Shown here: positions 6,970 to 15,513 of the stretch, piece after piece | Layout: every line of letters starts with the position of its first letter | Position numbering within the stretch: position 1 is the stretch's first letter | Assembly (NCBI GenBank): GCA_945877365.1 | Contig: CAMCRV010000019.1 | Coordinates: forward strand, 1 to 44,567 | Direction of reading: 5' to 3' | From: an uncultured Clostridia bacterium | GTDB lineage: Bacteria; Bacillota; Clostridia; Oscillospirales; Oscillospiraceae | Length of the DNA stretch: 44,567 bases | Notes under the pieces: generated by a model | What the model saw: only the letters and a program-made list of their open reading frames with translations | Database searches by the model: none | Told to the model about the DNA's origin: nothing | Position numbers and translations under genes: made by a program

Positions 6970-9470
6970 AGTTCTTCCTTTCTCATCAGCAGCCGAATCA
7001 GCCACCGGGGCAGAGGATCGCCCACATCCGGGTTCTCTGCCTCCCGGTAAGGCACCTGCTTTCTCCCGGGCTTTTTATCGGGCTTTTCCTCCGCAGTCTC
7101 CTGCGCAGAGCCTTCCTCCGCTTCCTCAACCTTCCGGACAGAGTGCAGATAAATTCCGGTCTGACCCTCCTTCTGCCACAGAATTCCGGTGACCCATACC
7201 CTCTCCCCGTTTTCCGGAAGAACCAACGGCTCTCCCTGCCCCGTCCACAGGGGAATGGGGCTGCCGCCGGGGCATTGCAGGAAAAAGGTTCCATCCGAAC
7301 CCGAAACACAGGTGCTCTCCACACTTATCAGCATTCCCAGCATGGGGCTGTCCGGCAGCACCTGCCCCGGGGTCAGCTCCTCTGGCTGGGGAGAATAGCC
7401 GGTATCGGCACATTTTTCCACGGAAACCGGATGCAGAAACCACAAGCTGCCCTGTTTTTCCGAAAACCCTCTTACTTCCACCCGGTCGCCTACGGCAAAT
7501 TCCTCCGCGTCCACCGGCATCACAGCAATGGCGCCGGTGCCGTCCTGCACCATCAGCATATCTTCCTGCAGCCCACAGGCCGTAATGCGCCCCTGGATTC
7601 GGAACTCCAACCCCGGCGGCTCCTGCTTCACTTCCCGAAGGGAGGCGAAGGGCGCCTCCTCCCGGCAGGAAAGGGTCAGGCTGCTTTCGTAGCACCTTGT
7701 CTGCCCTCCCAGCAGGGCGATTGCCTTCACCCGAAGCCGGGTCTGCTCCCGGGTCGGGCAGCGAATGGTGATGGGGATGGATGCCGTTTCCCCGGAGCGG
7801 ACGGGGATTTCTTCTGCGCTGCTCCAGAGCAGGCCGTCCTCTCCGGTCAGTGTGATCTGTGTCACCTGCAGGGAAATGTCCTCCCGATTGTACAGCTCCA
7901 GCGCCAGCTCCGCCTCCCGGTTCTGCACCGGCTGCTGTGTGACTGCGTAAAATCCGGCAATGCCAACATCCTCACGCCAGTCGATCCACACCGGGGCGGT
8001 AATGGCGGTATCTCCATCCGGCTGGGTGATTTTCAAATAGTACCAGTCCGACCCCGGGCTCAGGGAGAAGGTGAGCGCCTCCCCCTCCCAGCGGTAAGCT
8101 GCACCGCACAGGCCGCCCTGGGTAATCACCGCCACCTCCATATTGCCGGAATCCGTGGGGTCGTACAGGGAAAGCCGCACCGCAGGCTCCTGCCCCAGAT
8201 CCCGGCTGCGCAGGACGCTGCCCATGGGATGCCCGGACAGGGAAAAATCCACATACAGGTCGCTGTCCTCCGTGGCATACACCCGGCGGCTTTTCAGGGC
8301 TGACAGGATTTTTTCCTCCGTCAGCTCCTCCGCCAGCACCATGGTGCCCCCGGGGCAGCCCTCCTGTCCGGCGGTGGGGCCGATGTGCCAACCGGCATCC
8401 AGAGCGCGAATGTATTCCTCCTCCCGGAGCTTTCCGTTCCGGCCTCCCACCTCCAGCAGCTGCATCACCGCATCCGCCTCAAGGGAATGGCCGGAAAAAT
8501 CCCGGAAATTGCCGTATTGGGTGCCGGGGTGGTTGAACTGCCCCACGGCACCGGGCAGCTTGGCAAGCTCTGCATAGCAGAGGGAGTCCGCATCCACAAG
8601 GCTGTCCGTCCCCAGAACACCGATATGACCGGTCTGCTCCTCCGGCAGGGAGAAGGTCTCATAGCCCCACAGCGGCAGGAAATCCTCCCCGGCGTAGATA
8701 GCGGCAGCATCCTTCCCGGCCTGCCACAGAGCATCCTCCTGCAAGGTGGGCGCATAGTCCGTAAGGGCATAAAAATCCAGCTCCCCCGCAGATCGAACCC
8801 GGGCATAGATCGCCCCGGGGGAATCGTCTTTTCCGGAATTGCTGCTGTGGCCGTGGAGCTGCCCCAGATACCAATGCTTTCCCAGACTGTCCCGTTGGGG
8901 CAGCGCCGGAGCGGTTTTCTGCACCTGCGGGGCAGCCGGAGATGGGGTCCGGGGCACTTCTTTATAGAAAAAGAAACAGGCATCCCCCTCCGGGTTTTCC
9001 CCGGGCTGGATGCCAAAGCTGCCGGACTGAGAATCCCGGGTCAGCCAGAAACTCTGATCCCCCACCCGGGCGGACAGGGAAAAGCAGCCCTCCCGGCCAT
9101 GAAGCTGCCATGCCCACTCCCCCTGTGTCAGCGTCCCGTTTTCCCCGGGAGCAAGGGGAAGCCCTGCGGCGGTGCGCAGGGTAACCCACATGGCATCCTG
9201 AGAAAAGGTCAGCTTCCAAAGGGCATCGGGCGGGGGCACCACTGCATCGCCCTCCACCTGCCGGGGACAGGCAGGAAGGCAGGCGCCCCTTTCCGGCTGG
9301 AAGGCCGCCGGAGCCGCGCCATCGGAAAACATCAGCACATACCGCCCGTCCGTCAGCTCCTGCGCGGAGGTGACCCTGCGGCAGAGGCTCTGCCCCCAGG
9401 CCGGAAGCGCCAGCAGCAGGAGCAGCAGCTGGGACACCAGCACCGCAATCAGCGTCCTCCACCGGTTCAT
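6948..9470 (-). CDS. Secreted CehA/McbA-type PHP-domain metallohydrolase
   Basis: Large protein of 840 aa with an N-terminal signal peptide (hydrophobic run about residues 7-22, then PAWGQS). A beta-rich N-terminal region (about 30-170) is followed by a PHP-type metal site: GQLHGHSSNSG near 205, then LDFYALTDYA, WGYETF, GHIGVLG, FNHPG and GPTAGQ, the usual layout of CehA/McbA-like hydrolases. A beta-sandwich stretch (about 410-610) and an OB-fold-like segment (about 620-780, IQGRITACG, LMVQDGTGAIAV) follow. The end is charged (Lys/Glu/Arg-rich). The start has GGAGG 9 nt upstream. It lies 40 nt after the LtaS-like gene and overlaps arsM. Substrate unknown; a phosphoester is plausible from the fold. 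Confidence 0.75.
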   Translation of the reverse strand: MNRWRTLIAVLVSQLLLLLLALPAWGQSLCRRVTSAQELTDGRYVLMFSDGAAPAAFQPERGACLPACPRQVEGDAVVPPPDALWKLTFSQDAMWVTLRTAAGLPLAPGENGTLTQGEWAWQLHGREGCFSLSARVGDQSFWLTRDSQSGSFGIQPGENPEGDACFFFYKEVPRTPSPAAPQVQKTAPALPQRDSLGKHWYLGQLHGHSSNSGKDDSPGAIYARVRSAGELDFYALTDYAPTLQEDALWQAGKDAAAIYAGEDFLPLWGYETFSLPEEQTGHIGVLGTDSLVDADSLCYAELAKLPGAVGQFNHPGTQYGNFRDFSGHSLEADAVMQLLEVGGRNGKLREEEYIRALDAGWHIGPTAGQEGCPGGTMVLAEELTEEKILSALKSRRVYATEDSDLYVDFSLSGHPMGSVLRSRDLGQEPAVRLSLYDPTDSGNMEVAVITQGGLCGAAYRWEGEALTFSLSPGSDWYYLKITQPDGDTAITAPVWIDWREDVGIAGFYAVTQQPVQNREAELALELYNREDISLQVTQITLTGEDGLLWSSAEEIPVRSGETASIPITIRCPTREQTRLRVKAIALLGGQTRCYESSLTLSCREEAPFASLREVKQEPPGLEFRIQGRITACGLQEDMLMVQDGTGAIAVMPVDAEEFAVGDRVEVRGFSEKQGSLWFLHPVSVEKCADTGYSPQPEELTPGQVLPDSPMLGMLISVESTCVSGSDGTFFLQCPGGSPIPLWTGQGEPLVLPENGERVWVTGILWQKEGQTGIYLHSVRKVEEAEEGSAQETAEEKPDKKPGRKQVPYREAENPDVGDPLPRWLIRLLMRKEELWNCMIR

Positions 9471-9510
9471 GGCATAATTCCTCCTGTACCCTGTCTGTCA
9501 AAACCGAAAT

Positions 9511-11412
9511 TCAGCTGCCGAAAAAATGTGCACTGCGGTGTTTGCTGTCAAACAGGTTGTTATATTGCAGCTGCTCATAGGTACACAGCCACTGTGCCTC
9601 CTCTCCCTCCGCCTCCGAAACAGGGAGGAAGCTCTGTCGGCTGATGGAGTAATAGCCATTGGCGCTGACAGAGGGGATATGGGTCTGCAACTCCGCCAGA
9701 AACTGGAAATATGGAGGGATCTCCAGCCCTGCCAGCTCCAGCAGATGGCACCCCAGATAATTCAGGCTGGTGCATGCCACCTCCTGTTCGGCAATGTCGT
9801 AGTTTGCCCACAGGAAGAAGGGAACCTGATACAGCAGCATTTTCTCATCCAGCGTATTCAGCGCGCCGCCGTGAAGCTCCTCATACAGCTGATTCTCCAC
9901 CCGGGGGAAATGGTCTCCGAAAAACAGCACAATGGTTTTCTCCGGAAATTGTGCCAACTCCTGCAGGAATCCCTCTAACGCCTCGTCGGACTCATGCAGC
10001 AGGCTCAGATACTGGTTCGCCTGGGGGTACGGCCCCTGCAAGGACAGCGTATTCCGATAGCTCTCATCTATGTATCTGCCGTGATTTTGCATAGTAATGC
10101 CAAACAGAAACAGGGGATGCTCCTGCCGATACAGCATATCCAGCACATAGCGGTACATCTCCCGGTCACTGACCAGTCCACGGATCAGATCCTTCTGGGG
10201 ATAGGCCTCCTGAAAGGTTATATCCTCAAAGCCCAGACGGGGATAGGTGGCAGGCCGGTTCCAGCCGCTGGCCTCATAGGGATGGGTTGCCGCCACATGA
10301 TATCCCTGTGCCTGCAAAAAACGGGGCAGACTGCTGATATCGCTGTGAATGTACTGCTGGTACGGAGTGGAACCCTGAGGCAGAAACGCCATGGTCTGCC
10401 CCGTCAGAAATTCAAATTCAGAGTTGGCTGTGGTGCCGCCGAATACGGAGGTCATGGCATAGCCCCGAATGGTATCCTGATGCAGCGAATCCAGAAAGGG
10501 TGTAACCGGAATATCCGTATCCGGCTGCTGACCCAGCACGGAAAAGTCCGCAAAGGACTCGTTCATGATCACCAGAATATGGGGCTTCTCCTGGCTGGAT
10601 GCCGGCTGCCCCGGATAGACCTGCTCCAGCCGGGCAATTTCCCCGGTGGAATAACCTTCCGGAACCGGCTGATAGGAGGCGCGCAGATTCAGGGAAAAAT
10701 TCAGAAAAAAGCCATTGAGCATGGTTCCCTCGGCATCGAAGTTCACCACGGTAACCCGCTCCATGCCCTTCCAGGCCACCCCCGCGGAGGCCACCACCGC
10801 CGCCAGTGTCGCCGCCCTGACCCACTTTTTTCCGGCCGGAGGGTAAGCGGTCGGCAGGCGGTACACATTGTAAATACACCAGGCCCACACCAGCCAGCCC
10901 CAGGCCATACATACCGGTATCTCAAAGCTGTACTGGGATACCACATTCATAGCGGTGCGCCAGGCCAGGAAATCCTGCGGTTTCAACTCATTGCCCCGAA
11001 ATTCATAAATAAAGCCATTCAGAGTCCCTATCAGCATCAGAATGGTGGATGCCCACAGAATCGCCTGACGAATATCCCCGGTGATCACCAGAAACAGGCC
11101 ATAGACCACAGCCACACAGACCATATTCATCACCACCCGGTAGCGGCCGGCCATCAGGAACAGTCCCTCTATCATCCAGGACGGAATCATTGCAGAAATA
11201 AAAATCGCAGCCACGCCCCACGCCGCGCACAGGCCAAAACGCGCCGCCGGATGCTCCGGCTTCCAGTCCGTCAGGAGGGTTGCCGGCAGCAGCAAAAGGT
11301 AAGTAACGCCAATCTCGGCCGCATAGAAAAAGCTGAAAAGCCCCGGCAGCCAGAGCACCAGAATCAGTGTCCATCTTTTCAGCGGAATTTTTTCTCTCAG
11401 GAAAGGCACCAT
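9511..11412 (-). CDS. LtaS-like membrane sulfatase-fold phosphoglycerol transferase
   Basis: Protein of 633 aa with about five to six N-terminal membrane segments (within residues 14-220) and an extracellular alkaline-phosphatase-like domain. Motifs are HILVIMNESFADF near 270, the nucleophile region FGGTTANSEFEFLTG near 327 (Thr as predicted nucleophile), TMQNHGRYID near 445 and LFFGDHFPR near 500. This matches lipoteichoic acid synthase and related glycerol- or ethanolamine-phosphate transferases. AAGGAG lies before the ATG. It is first in a run with the PHP protein and ArsM. Whether it polymerises LTA or decorates a glycan cannot be told here. Confidence 0.88.
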   Translation of the reverse strand: MVPFLREKIPLKRWTLILVLWLPGLFSFFYAAEIGVTYLLLLPATLLTDWKPEHPAARFGLCAAWGVAAIFISAMIPSWMIEGLFLMAGRYRVVMNMVCVAVVYGLFLVITGDIRQAILWASTILMLIGTLNGFIYEFRGNELKPQDFLAWRTAMNVVSQYSFEIPVCMAWGWLVWAWCIYNVYRLPTAYPPAGKKWVRAATLAAVVASAGVAWKGMERVTVVNFDAEGTMLNGFFLNFSLNLRASYQPVPEGYSTGEIARLEQVYPGQPASSQEKPHILVIMNESFADFSVLGQQPDTDIPVTPFLDSLHQDTIRGYAMTSVFGGTTANSEFEFLTGQTMAFLPQGSTPYQQYIHSDISSLPRFLQAQGYHVAATHPYEASGWNRPATYPRLGFEDITFQEAYPQKDLIRGLVSDREMYRYVLDMLYRQEHPLFLFGITMQNHGRYIDESYRNTLSLQGPYPQANQYLSLLHESDEALEGFLQELAQFPEKTIVLFFGDHFPRVENQLYEELHGGALNTLDEKMLLYQVPFFLWANYDIAEQEVACTSLNYLGCHLLELAGLEIPPYFQFLAELQTHIPSVSANGYYSISRQSFLPVSEAEGEEAQWLCTYEQLQYNNLFDSKHRSAHFFGS

Positions 11413-11430
11413 ATCAAACTCCTTGGTTTT

Positions 11431-11599
11431 CTAAGGCATCACCGCATAATAGGGCAAGGAGATTTGGCCAATGTTTTGACCCAAGCGAAAGCATGGAAAA
11501 TGCGGGAATACTTTGTGTATTTCCCATTTTTCATACTGCGCGATTGGGACAAAAGATCCGCCGAAGCCCACAGCTCCCATTGTGCGGCGTTGCCCTAAG
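11431..11599. mobile_element. MITE-like element (169 bp) with imperfect terminal inverted repeats
   Basis: The left end CTAAGGCATCACCGCATAAT and the right end ATTGTGCGGCGTTGCCCTAAG are imperfect inverted copies. The inside has no gene. The right end overlaps the last codons of the diguanylate cyclase gene at 11595 and provides its TAG stop. The left end lies 18 nt upstream of the LtaS-like start, just outside its ribosome site. Confidence 0.65.
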
Positions 11600-12671
11600 T
11601 GTTGTCACAACCACTGTTCCGGCTTTTGTCCTGGTACAGCATGGCATCCGCCTCCCGGAGCACATCCCGGATATCGGAGGCTGCGGCATCGTAGTAGGCG
11701 CAGCCCATGGACACCCCGGGCATTCTTCTGTCCTTTTCCCGGAGTCTGCGGATTCTGGCCAGAAACAGCTTGTTCAGCAGCTCTGTCTTTTCGATGCCGT
11801 CCTGAAGGATGACGCAGAATTCATCGCCTCCAATGCGGTAGCACAGGCCGTACTTTCCGTAGACGGCGGTCAGCTCCTCCGCCACATTGCGCAGGCACAG
11901 GTCACCGACACTGTGGCCGTAGGTATCATTGACGCGCTTAAACCGGTCGATATCCAGCATGATGATGGCGCTTCGGGAGCCCATGTCCGTGATATTCACA
12001 TCATAACACCTGCGGTTGAGCAGTCCCGTGACGGCATCCACCTGCAGCATGACCTTGTAATGGCGAATATACAGCAGCAGATTCCCCACGGCAATGCACA
12101 GATAGGTAATTCGGACCCGAGGATAGACCAGCATAATCCAGATCCCCGCGGTGACCAGCAGCAGGGTCAGCACCAGCATGGCATCCACACCGATCTGATA
12201 CGCCTTGCCGCCGATAACCACGCTGGAAAACGCATAGGCCACCGACAGCACAAAAACCAGGGCATAAATCACAAACAGCTCCTGCCGCTGCCAGCCATTC
12301 TCAGCGTCCACCCGGAACACCCACTCAAAGCCCAGGGCAAGGCACTGGAACACGGCGTGGGCAGCCACCAGCGTCAGGGCAAGCTCCGGGTGCTTGGCAT
12401 CGCCATAGGCAAAGGCCACGGCAACGCCGATCGCCGGAGCCAGAATCAGCTCCAGCAGCTTTGCCGTCACATGAATGGATCGCAGCTGCGCAGGGGCGCC
12501 ATCCAGGGAAACGCTGACCCACTCGGCCAGCATGGGCAGGGCAATGATCAGGCAGGCAATCAACGCCGCCCGCTTATCCTCCCGGGTGGTCAGCCGGTTG
12601 GACAGAATATCCGATACGGTAATGGCCAGAGTCAGTCCCGTTATGAGAACAATAGCCGAATACAGATTCAT
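11595..12671 (-). CDS. Membrane diguanylate cyclase (GGDEF), copy 1
   Basis: Protein of 358 aa. The first ~190 residues form about six membrane segments, then a GGDEF domain with DIDRFKRVNDTYGH and the active site RIGGDEF near residue 285, predicted to make c-di-GMP from two GTP. No RxxD inhibitory site lies at the usual distance before GGDEF. It is clearly a paralogue of the next gene upstream (similar membrane part, LLNRRCYDV, YGLCYRIGGDEFC), so this is a tandem duplication. The start ATG at 12671 (MNLYSAIV) was chosen by alignment with that paralogue. Its C-terminus is longer than the paralogue's and its stop lies inside a MITE-like element. Confidence 0.9.
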   Translation of the reverse strand: MNLYSAIVLITGLTLAITVSDILSNRLTTREDKRAALIACLIIALPMLAEWVSVSLDGAPAQLRSIHVTAKLLELILAPAIGVAVAFAYGDAKHPELALTLVAAHAVFQCLALGFEWVFRVDAENGWQRQELFVIYALVFVLSVAYAFSSVVIGGKAYQIGVDAMLVLTLLLVTAGIWIMLVYPRVRITYLCIAVGNLLLYIRHYKVMLQVDAVTGLLNRRCYDVNITDMGSRSAIIMLDIDRFKRVNDTYGHSVGDLCLRNVAEELTAVYGKYGLCYRIGGDEFCVILQDGIEKTELLNKLFLARIRRLREKDRRMPGVSMGCAYYDAAASDIRDVLREADAMLYQDKSRNSGCDNT

Positions 12672-12712
12672 AAAAAGCGTTCCCCCTTCCCGCCGGCGGG
12701 AAGCCCCCGGCA

Positions 12713-13771
12713 TTATGGGTGTTTGTTCCGGTAAAGCATGGCGTCCGCTTCTTCGATCACATTCTGGATGTGACAGGAGGCGGCGTCATAGCAGGCGTAG
12801 CCCAGCGAAACATCCGGCATGGTTTTGTCCTGCCTCTGATGCTCCCGGATCACAGCTTCAAACTGCCGGTTCAGCTCCTGCAGCTTTTCCAGATCCGTGT
12901 GGACAATGGCACAGAATTCGTCGCCGCCGATGCGGTAGCACAGGCCGTACGCCCCATAGACATCCCGCATGGCCTGAGCCACCGCACACAGGCAGGTATC
13001 TCCCACCAGATGGCCATAGGTATCGTTCACCTGCTTGAAGCGGTCGATATCAAACAGCACCACCACCGCATGGGAATCCATATCGGCCAGGCTCACATCA
13101 TAGCACCTGCGGTTCAGCAGCAGGGTCACCGAGTCCGTCTGAAGCATATTCTTATAATGGCGGACGCAAAACAGCATATTGACGATGGCAATGCTCAGGT
13201 AGTCGATGCGGACACCGCTCCACAGGAACTGAATCCCGATACCCAGAACCAGCAGCAGAATCGTCCATGCCAGCACAGGATCCATGCCGGACTGGTATGT
13301 CTTTCCGCCCCGGATCATGGCGGCAATGACATAGATCAGCGCAGCCAGAAAGGCCGCCACATAGAGCGGATACAGAGCCTGCCTTTGGTAGACATTCCCG
13401 GCATTAACGGTAAACACCCAGCCCGGAACGACAGCAATCCACTGAAAAATGCCGTGGGCAGCCGCCAGCGCCACCGCCAGCTTCGGCTTCCGGGGCTGGC
13501 CATAGGCAATGGCGGCAGACACGGCAATGGCCGGGGCCAGGCTGAACTCCATCGCCTTTGCCGCGGTGTGCAGCCCTACAGGAAAGGTCGGGCTGCCGTT
13601 GGTCACCACACCCAGCCACTCTCCCACTGCGGCAAGGGCAATCAGCAGGCAGGTAGCCGTGGTTCTCGCCTTGACGCCTCTGGTCACCAAACGGTTGGTT
13701 GCCACATCCGCCACCGTGATAATCAGAATCAGGCCTGTGATACAGACCGATGCGGTATACAGATCAAACAA
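12713..13771 (-). CDS. Membrane diguanylate cyclase (GGDEF), copy 2
   Basis: Protein of 352 aa with a multi-helix membrane domain (about residues 5-190) and a complete GGDEF domain (DIDRFKQVNDTYGH, RIGGDEFCAIV). The start codon is TTG at 13771, with GGGAGG 8 nt upstream; an overlapping ATG is out of frame. It precedes copy 1 by 41 nt, probably in the same transcript. The shared, otherwise unassigned membrane domain (SD/AD..NRL.TR near residue 25, LAPAI.V..A.AYG near 85) is presumably the sensor input. Confidence 0.9.
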   Translation of the reverse strand: MFDLYTASVCITGLILIITVADVATNRLVTRGVKARTTATCLLIALAAVGEWLGVVTNGSPTFPVGLHTAAKAMEFSLAPAIAVSAAIAYGQPRKPKLAVALAAAHGIFQWIAVVPGWVFTVNAGNVYQRQALYPLYVAAFLAALIYVIAAMIRGGKTYQSGMDPVLAWTILLLVLGIGIQFLWSGVRIDYLSIAIVNMLFCVRHYKNMLQTDSVTLLLNRRCYDVSLADMDSHAVVVLFDIDRFKQVNDTYGHLVGDTCLCAVAQAMRDVYGAYGLCYRIGGDEFCAIVHTDLEKLQELNRQFEAVIREHQRQDKTMPDVSLGYACYDAASCHIQNVIEEADAMLYRNKHP

Positions 13772-13895
13772 GCCTCATTCCTCCCATCCGCTTAACTTTG
13801 CCCAAATCGCCCAGAAAACCCGTTATCATTTTTATTAAAGTATCACAATCTGATGAAAAACACAACAGGAAATTTCGGTTTTTCCCCTTCCGGGC

Positions 13896-13940
13896 GAAAA
13901 AAGAACCTCCCGCCGTTTCCCAGAGGGAAGGTGGGAGGTT
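13896..13940 (-). terminator. Intrinsic terminator after the 64-aa gene
   Basis: On the minus strand AACCTCCC... pairs with ...GGGAGGTT around an inner partly paired loop (TTCCCTCTGGGAA), followed by CTTTTTTC. It lies just after the stop codon at 13951 and separates this unit from the two downstream diguanylate cyclases. Confidence 0.8.
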
Positions 13941-13950
13941 TCCGGCGCTG

Positions 13951-14145
13951 TCAATCCAGCAGACCGTAGATTCTGTACAGGGACAGGATGTTCTGAAGCA
14001 TCAGCTTATCCCCCAGCAGCTGGCGGTAGGTTGCGGTTTTGGTCTTGTCCTGATCTTTCAGGATCGCCAGCTTTTCCACCGTGGCAGCATACTGCTCCTG
14101 CACCGCCTGAAGCATTTTTTCAAACTTCTCTTCCCGTTCTGTCAT
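13951..14145 (-). CDS. Small helical hypothetical protein (64 aa)
   Basis: Not recognised. It is a 64-residue, charged, largely helical sequence (Glu/Lys-rich first 35 residues with heptad-like spacing, then LGDKLMLQNILSLYRIYGLLD). It has a moderate purine-rich upstream stretch (GGAAGGCAGGCGAAG) and a clear terminator just downstream, which supports a real gene. It lies between diguanylate cyclase genes and could be a small partner or regulator; this is inference only. Confidence 0.6.
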   Translation of the reverse strand: MTEREEKFEKMLQAVQEQYAATVEKLAILKDQDKTKTATYRQLLGDKLMLQNILSLYRIYGLLD

Positions 14146-14232
14146 GGGCTTCGCCTGCCTTCCTGTTTTCTGTTTCGCATCTGAGCAATTCCATGCCTTT
14201 CCGGATGGCTTCCGGGCAGATGTGGATCCGGC

Positions 14233-15309
14233 TTATGTTCTTACTCTTCTGTCAACGCCTCTTTGCTGATAAAAATTCCGCTTTGCTTCGTACATCCGCT
14301 TTTCCGCCGTGCTGATCAGCAGGGAGATATCCATCTGTGCGGTATTTCCCACCGCATATCCCATGGAAACATGATAGGCCTTCTCCTCCGCCAGACGCTG
14401 CACACGGTTCATTTTCTCCTGTATCACTTCTTCTTTGCCTTCGGCAACCAGCGCAACAAATTCGTCTCCGCCGATCCGGAAGGCGTTTTTCTCTCCGAAC
14501 TCCTGCTGTAATGTCTTTCCAACAAACCGAAGCATGGCGTCTCCGGCTTCGTGTCCTGTGGTATTGTTCATCTCGTGAAGTCCGTTGACATCTACATAAA
14601 CGCAGGCCAGCGCCTGAACGCCCATGGACGCATACGCCTCCAGCTTCTGCTGATAGGAATTTCGATTGCGAAGCCCCGTGAGCAGGTCTGTTTCACTCAG
14701 GATCGCCACTTTTCGTGCAAACAAAAATCTCTGGCACTTCAGGCTCATCATGTATGTGCACACCACAACGCTGATGGTGCCAAACACAGAAACATCGATA
14801 ATATCCGCCACCAGCACATAATCTTCCTTCACAAATATCGCCGTTATGATAAACGCAAGAATTGAAAGAAAGATGCAGCTGACCATTCTGAGGGGTCTGT
14901 CCGTAAAGAGCAGCGGAACCGTAAGCAGCAGCGCCACGAAGGTGACGGTCTGTTCATCCGGTCTTGTTACAGTGCCCAAAACGATGCCAAAGGAAAACAG
15001 GAGAATCACAAACCCATAGATATCCACCAGCAACACCCCATGATTTCCCTGCCTGTTCAGGTATGCGGCGGCAAACATTCCGGCCGTGACCAGCATGACA
15101 GAGAAATACACCCAACGGTTGGCTTCCACATCCTCCGAGAAAAAAGAAAGCACAAACATGATCAGCAGAAAGGCCACCGTGATGGTGGAAAAGGTCAGCA
15201 TACTTTTTCTGTTTTCTTCGTGTATATCCCTGCGAATCAGGTTGTAATCTTCCGCCGACATTCCGGCATACAGCAATTCCTTTTTCAGAAAATCCTGAAA
15301 TCTGGTCAT
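14233..15309 (-). CDS. Membrane diguanylate cyclase (GGDEF), third gene
   Basis: Protein of 358 aa: a short cytoplasmic helix (DFLKKELLYAG), about six membrane helices (residues ~40-180), then a GGDEF domain with LTGLRNRNSYQQ, VDVNGLHEMNNTTGHEAGD and FRIGGDEFVALV. The membrane part differs from the two downstream paralogues, so it is a separate lineage. ATG at 15309 was preferred over the longer frame to 15363 because AAGGAAG lies 8 nt upstream. The predicted role is c-di-GMP synthesis at the membrane. Confidence 0.9.
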   Translation of the reverse strand: MTRFQDFLKKELLYAGMSAEDYNLIRRDIHEENRKSMLTFSTITVAFLLIMFVLSFFSEDVEANRWVYFSVMLVTAGMFAAAYLNRQGNHGVLLVDIYGFVILLFSFGIVLGTVTRPDEQTVTFVALLLTVPLLFTDRPLRMVSCIFLSILAFIITAIFVKEDYVLVADIIDVSVFGTISVVVCTYMMSLKCQRFLFARKVAILSETDLLTGLRNRNSYQQKLEAYASMGVQALACVYVDVNGLHEMNNTTGHEAGDAMLRFVGKTLQQEFGEKNAFRIGGDEFVALVAEGKEEVIQEKMNRVQRLAEEKAYHVSMGYAVGNTAQMDISLLISTAEKRMYEAKRNFYQQRGVDRRVRT

Positions 15310-15374
15310 CCAGATCGCTTCCTTTCCTGCCAAGCTCCGGTTTCCGTGCCGCAAAGTGTGCAACTTATCGTATT

Positions 15375-15404
15375 ATTTTAGCATTGCAGCACCGGGAAAA
15401 TCAA
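15375..15404 (-). promoter_or_regulatory. Probable promoter of the third diguanylate cyclase gene
   Basis: Minus strand: TTGATT (15399-15404), an 18-nt spacer, TAAAAT (15375-15380), about 65 nt upstream of the chosen ATG. Confidence 0.4.
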
Positions 15405-15513
15405 GCGGCAGTATTACCAAATTCCAGAACCGACCGGGTGAGGAATGGCAGCCTTTTCCTGTTCCAAGAGAGGATTCTGATTTTGGGCAGACTGTTCCCG
15501 TCAAAACACCGAT

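Noticed and set aside
6388-7005. ArsM ending at the UGA (6388) with start at 7005
   Set aside because: The true family C-terminus continues in frame after the UGA, and the start at 6969 has the ribosome site while 7005 does not.
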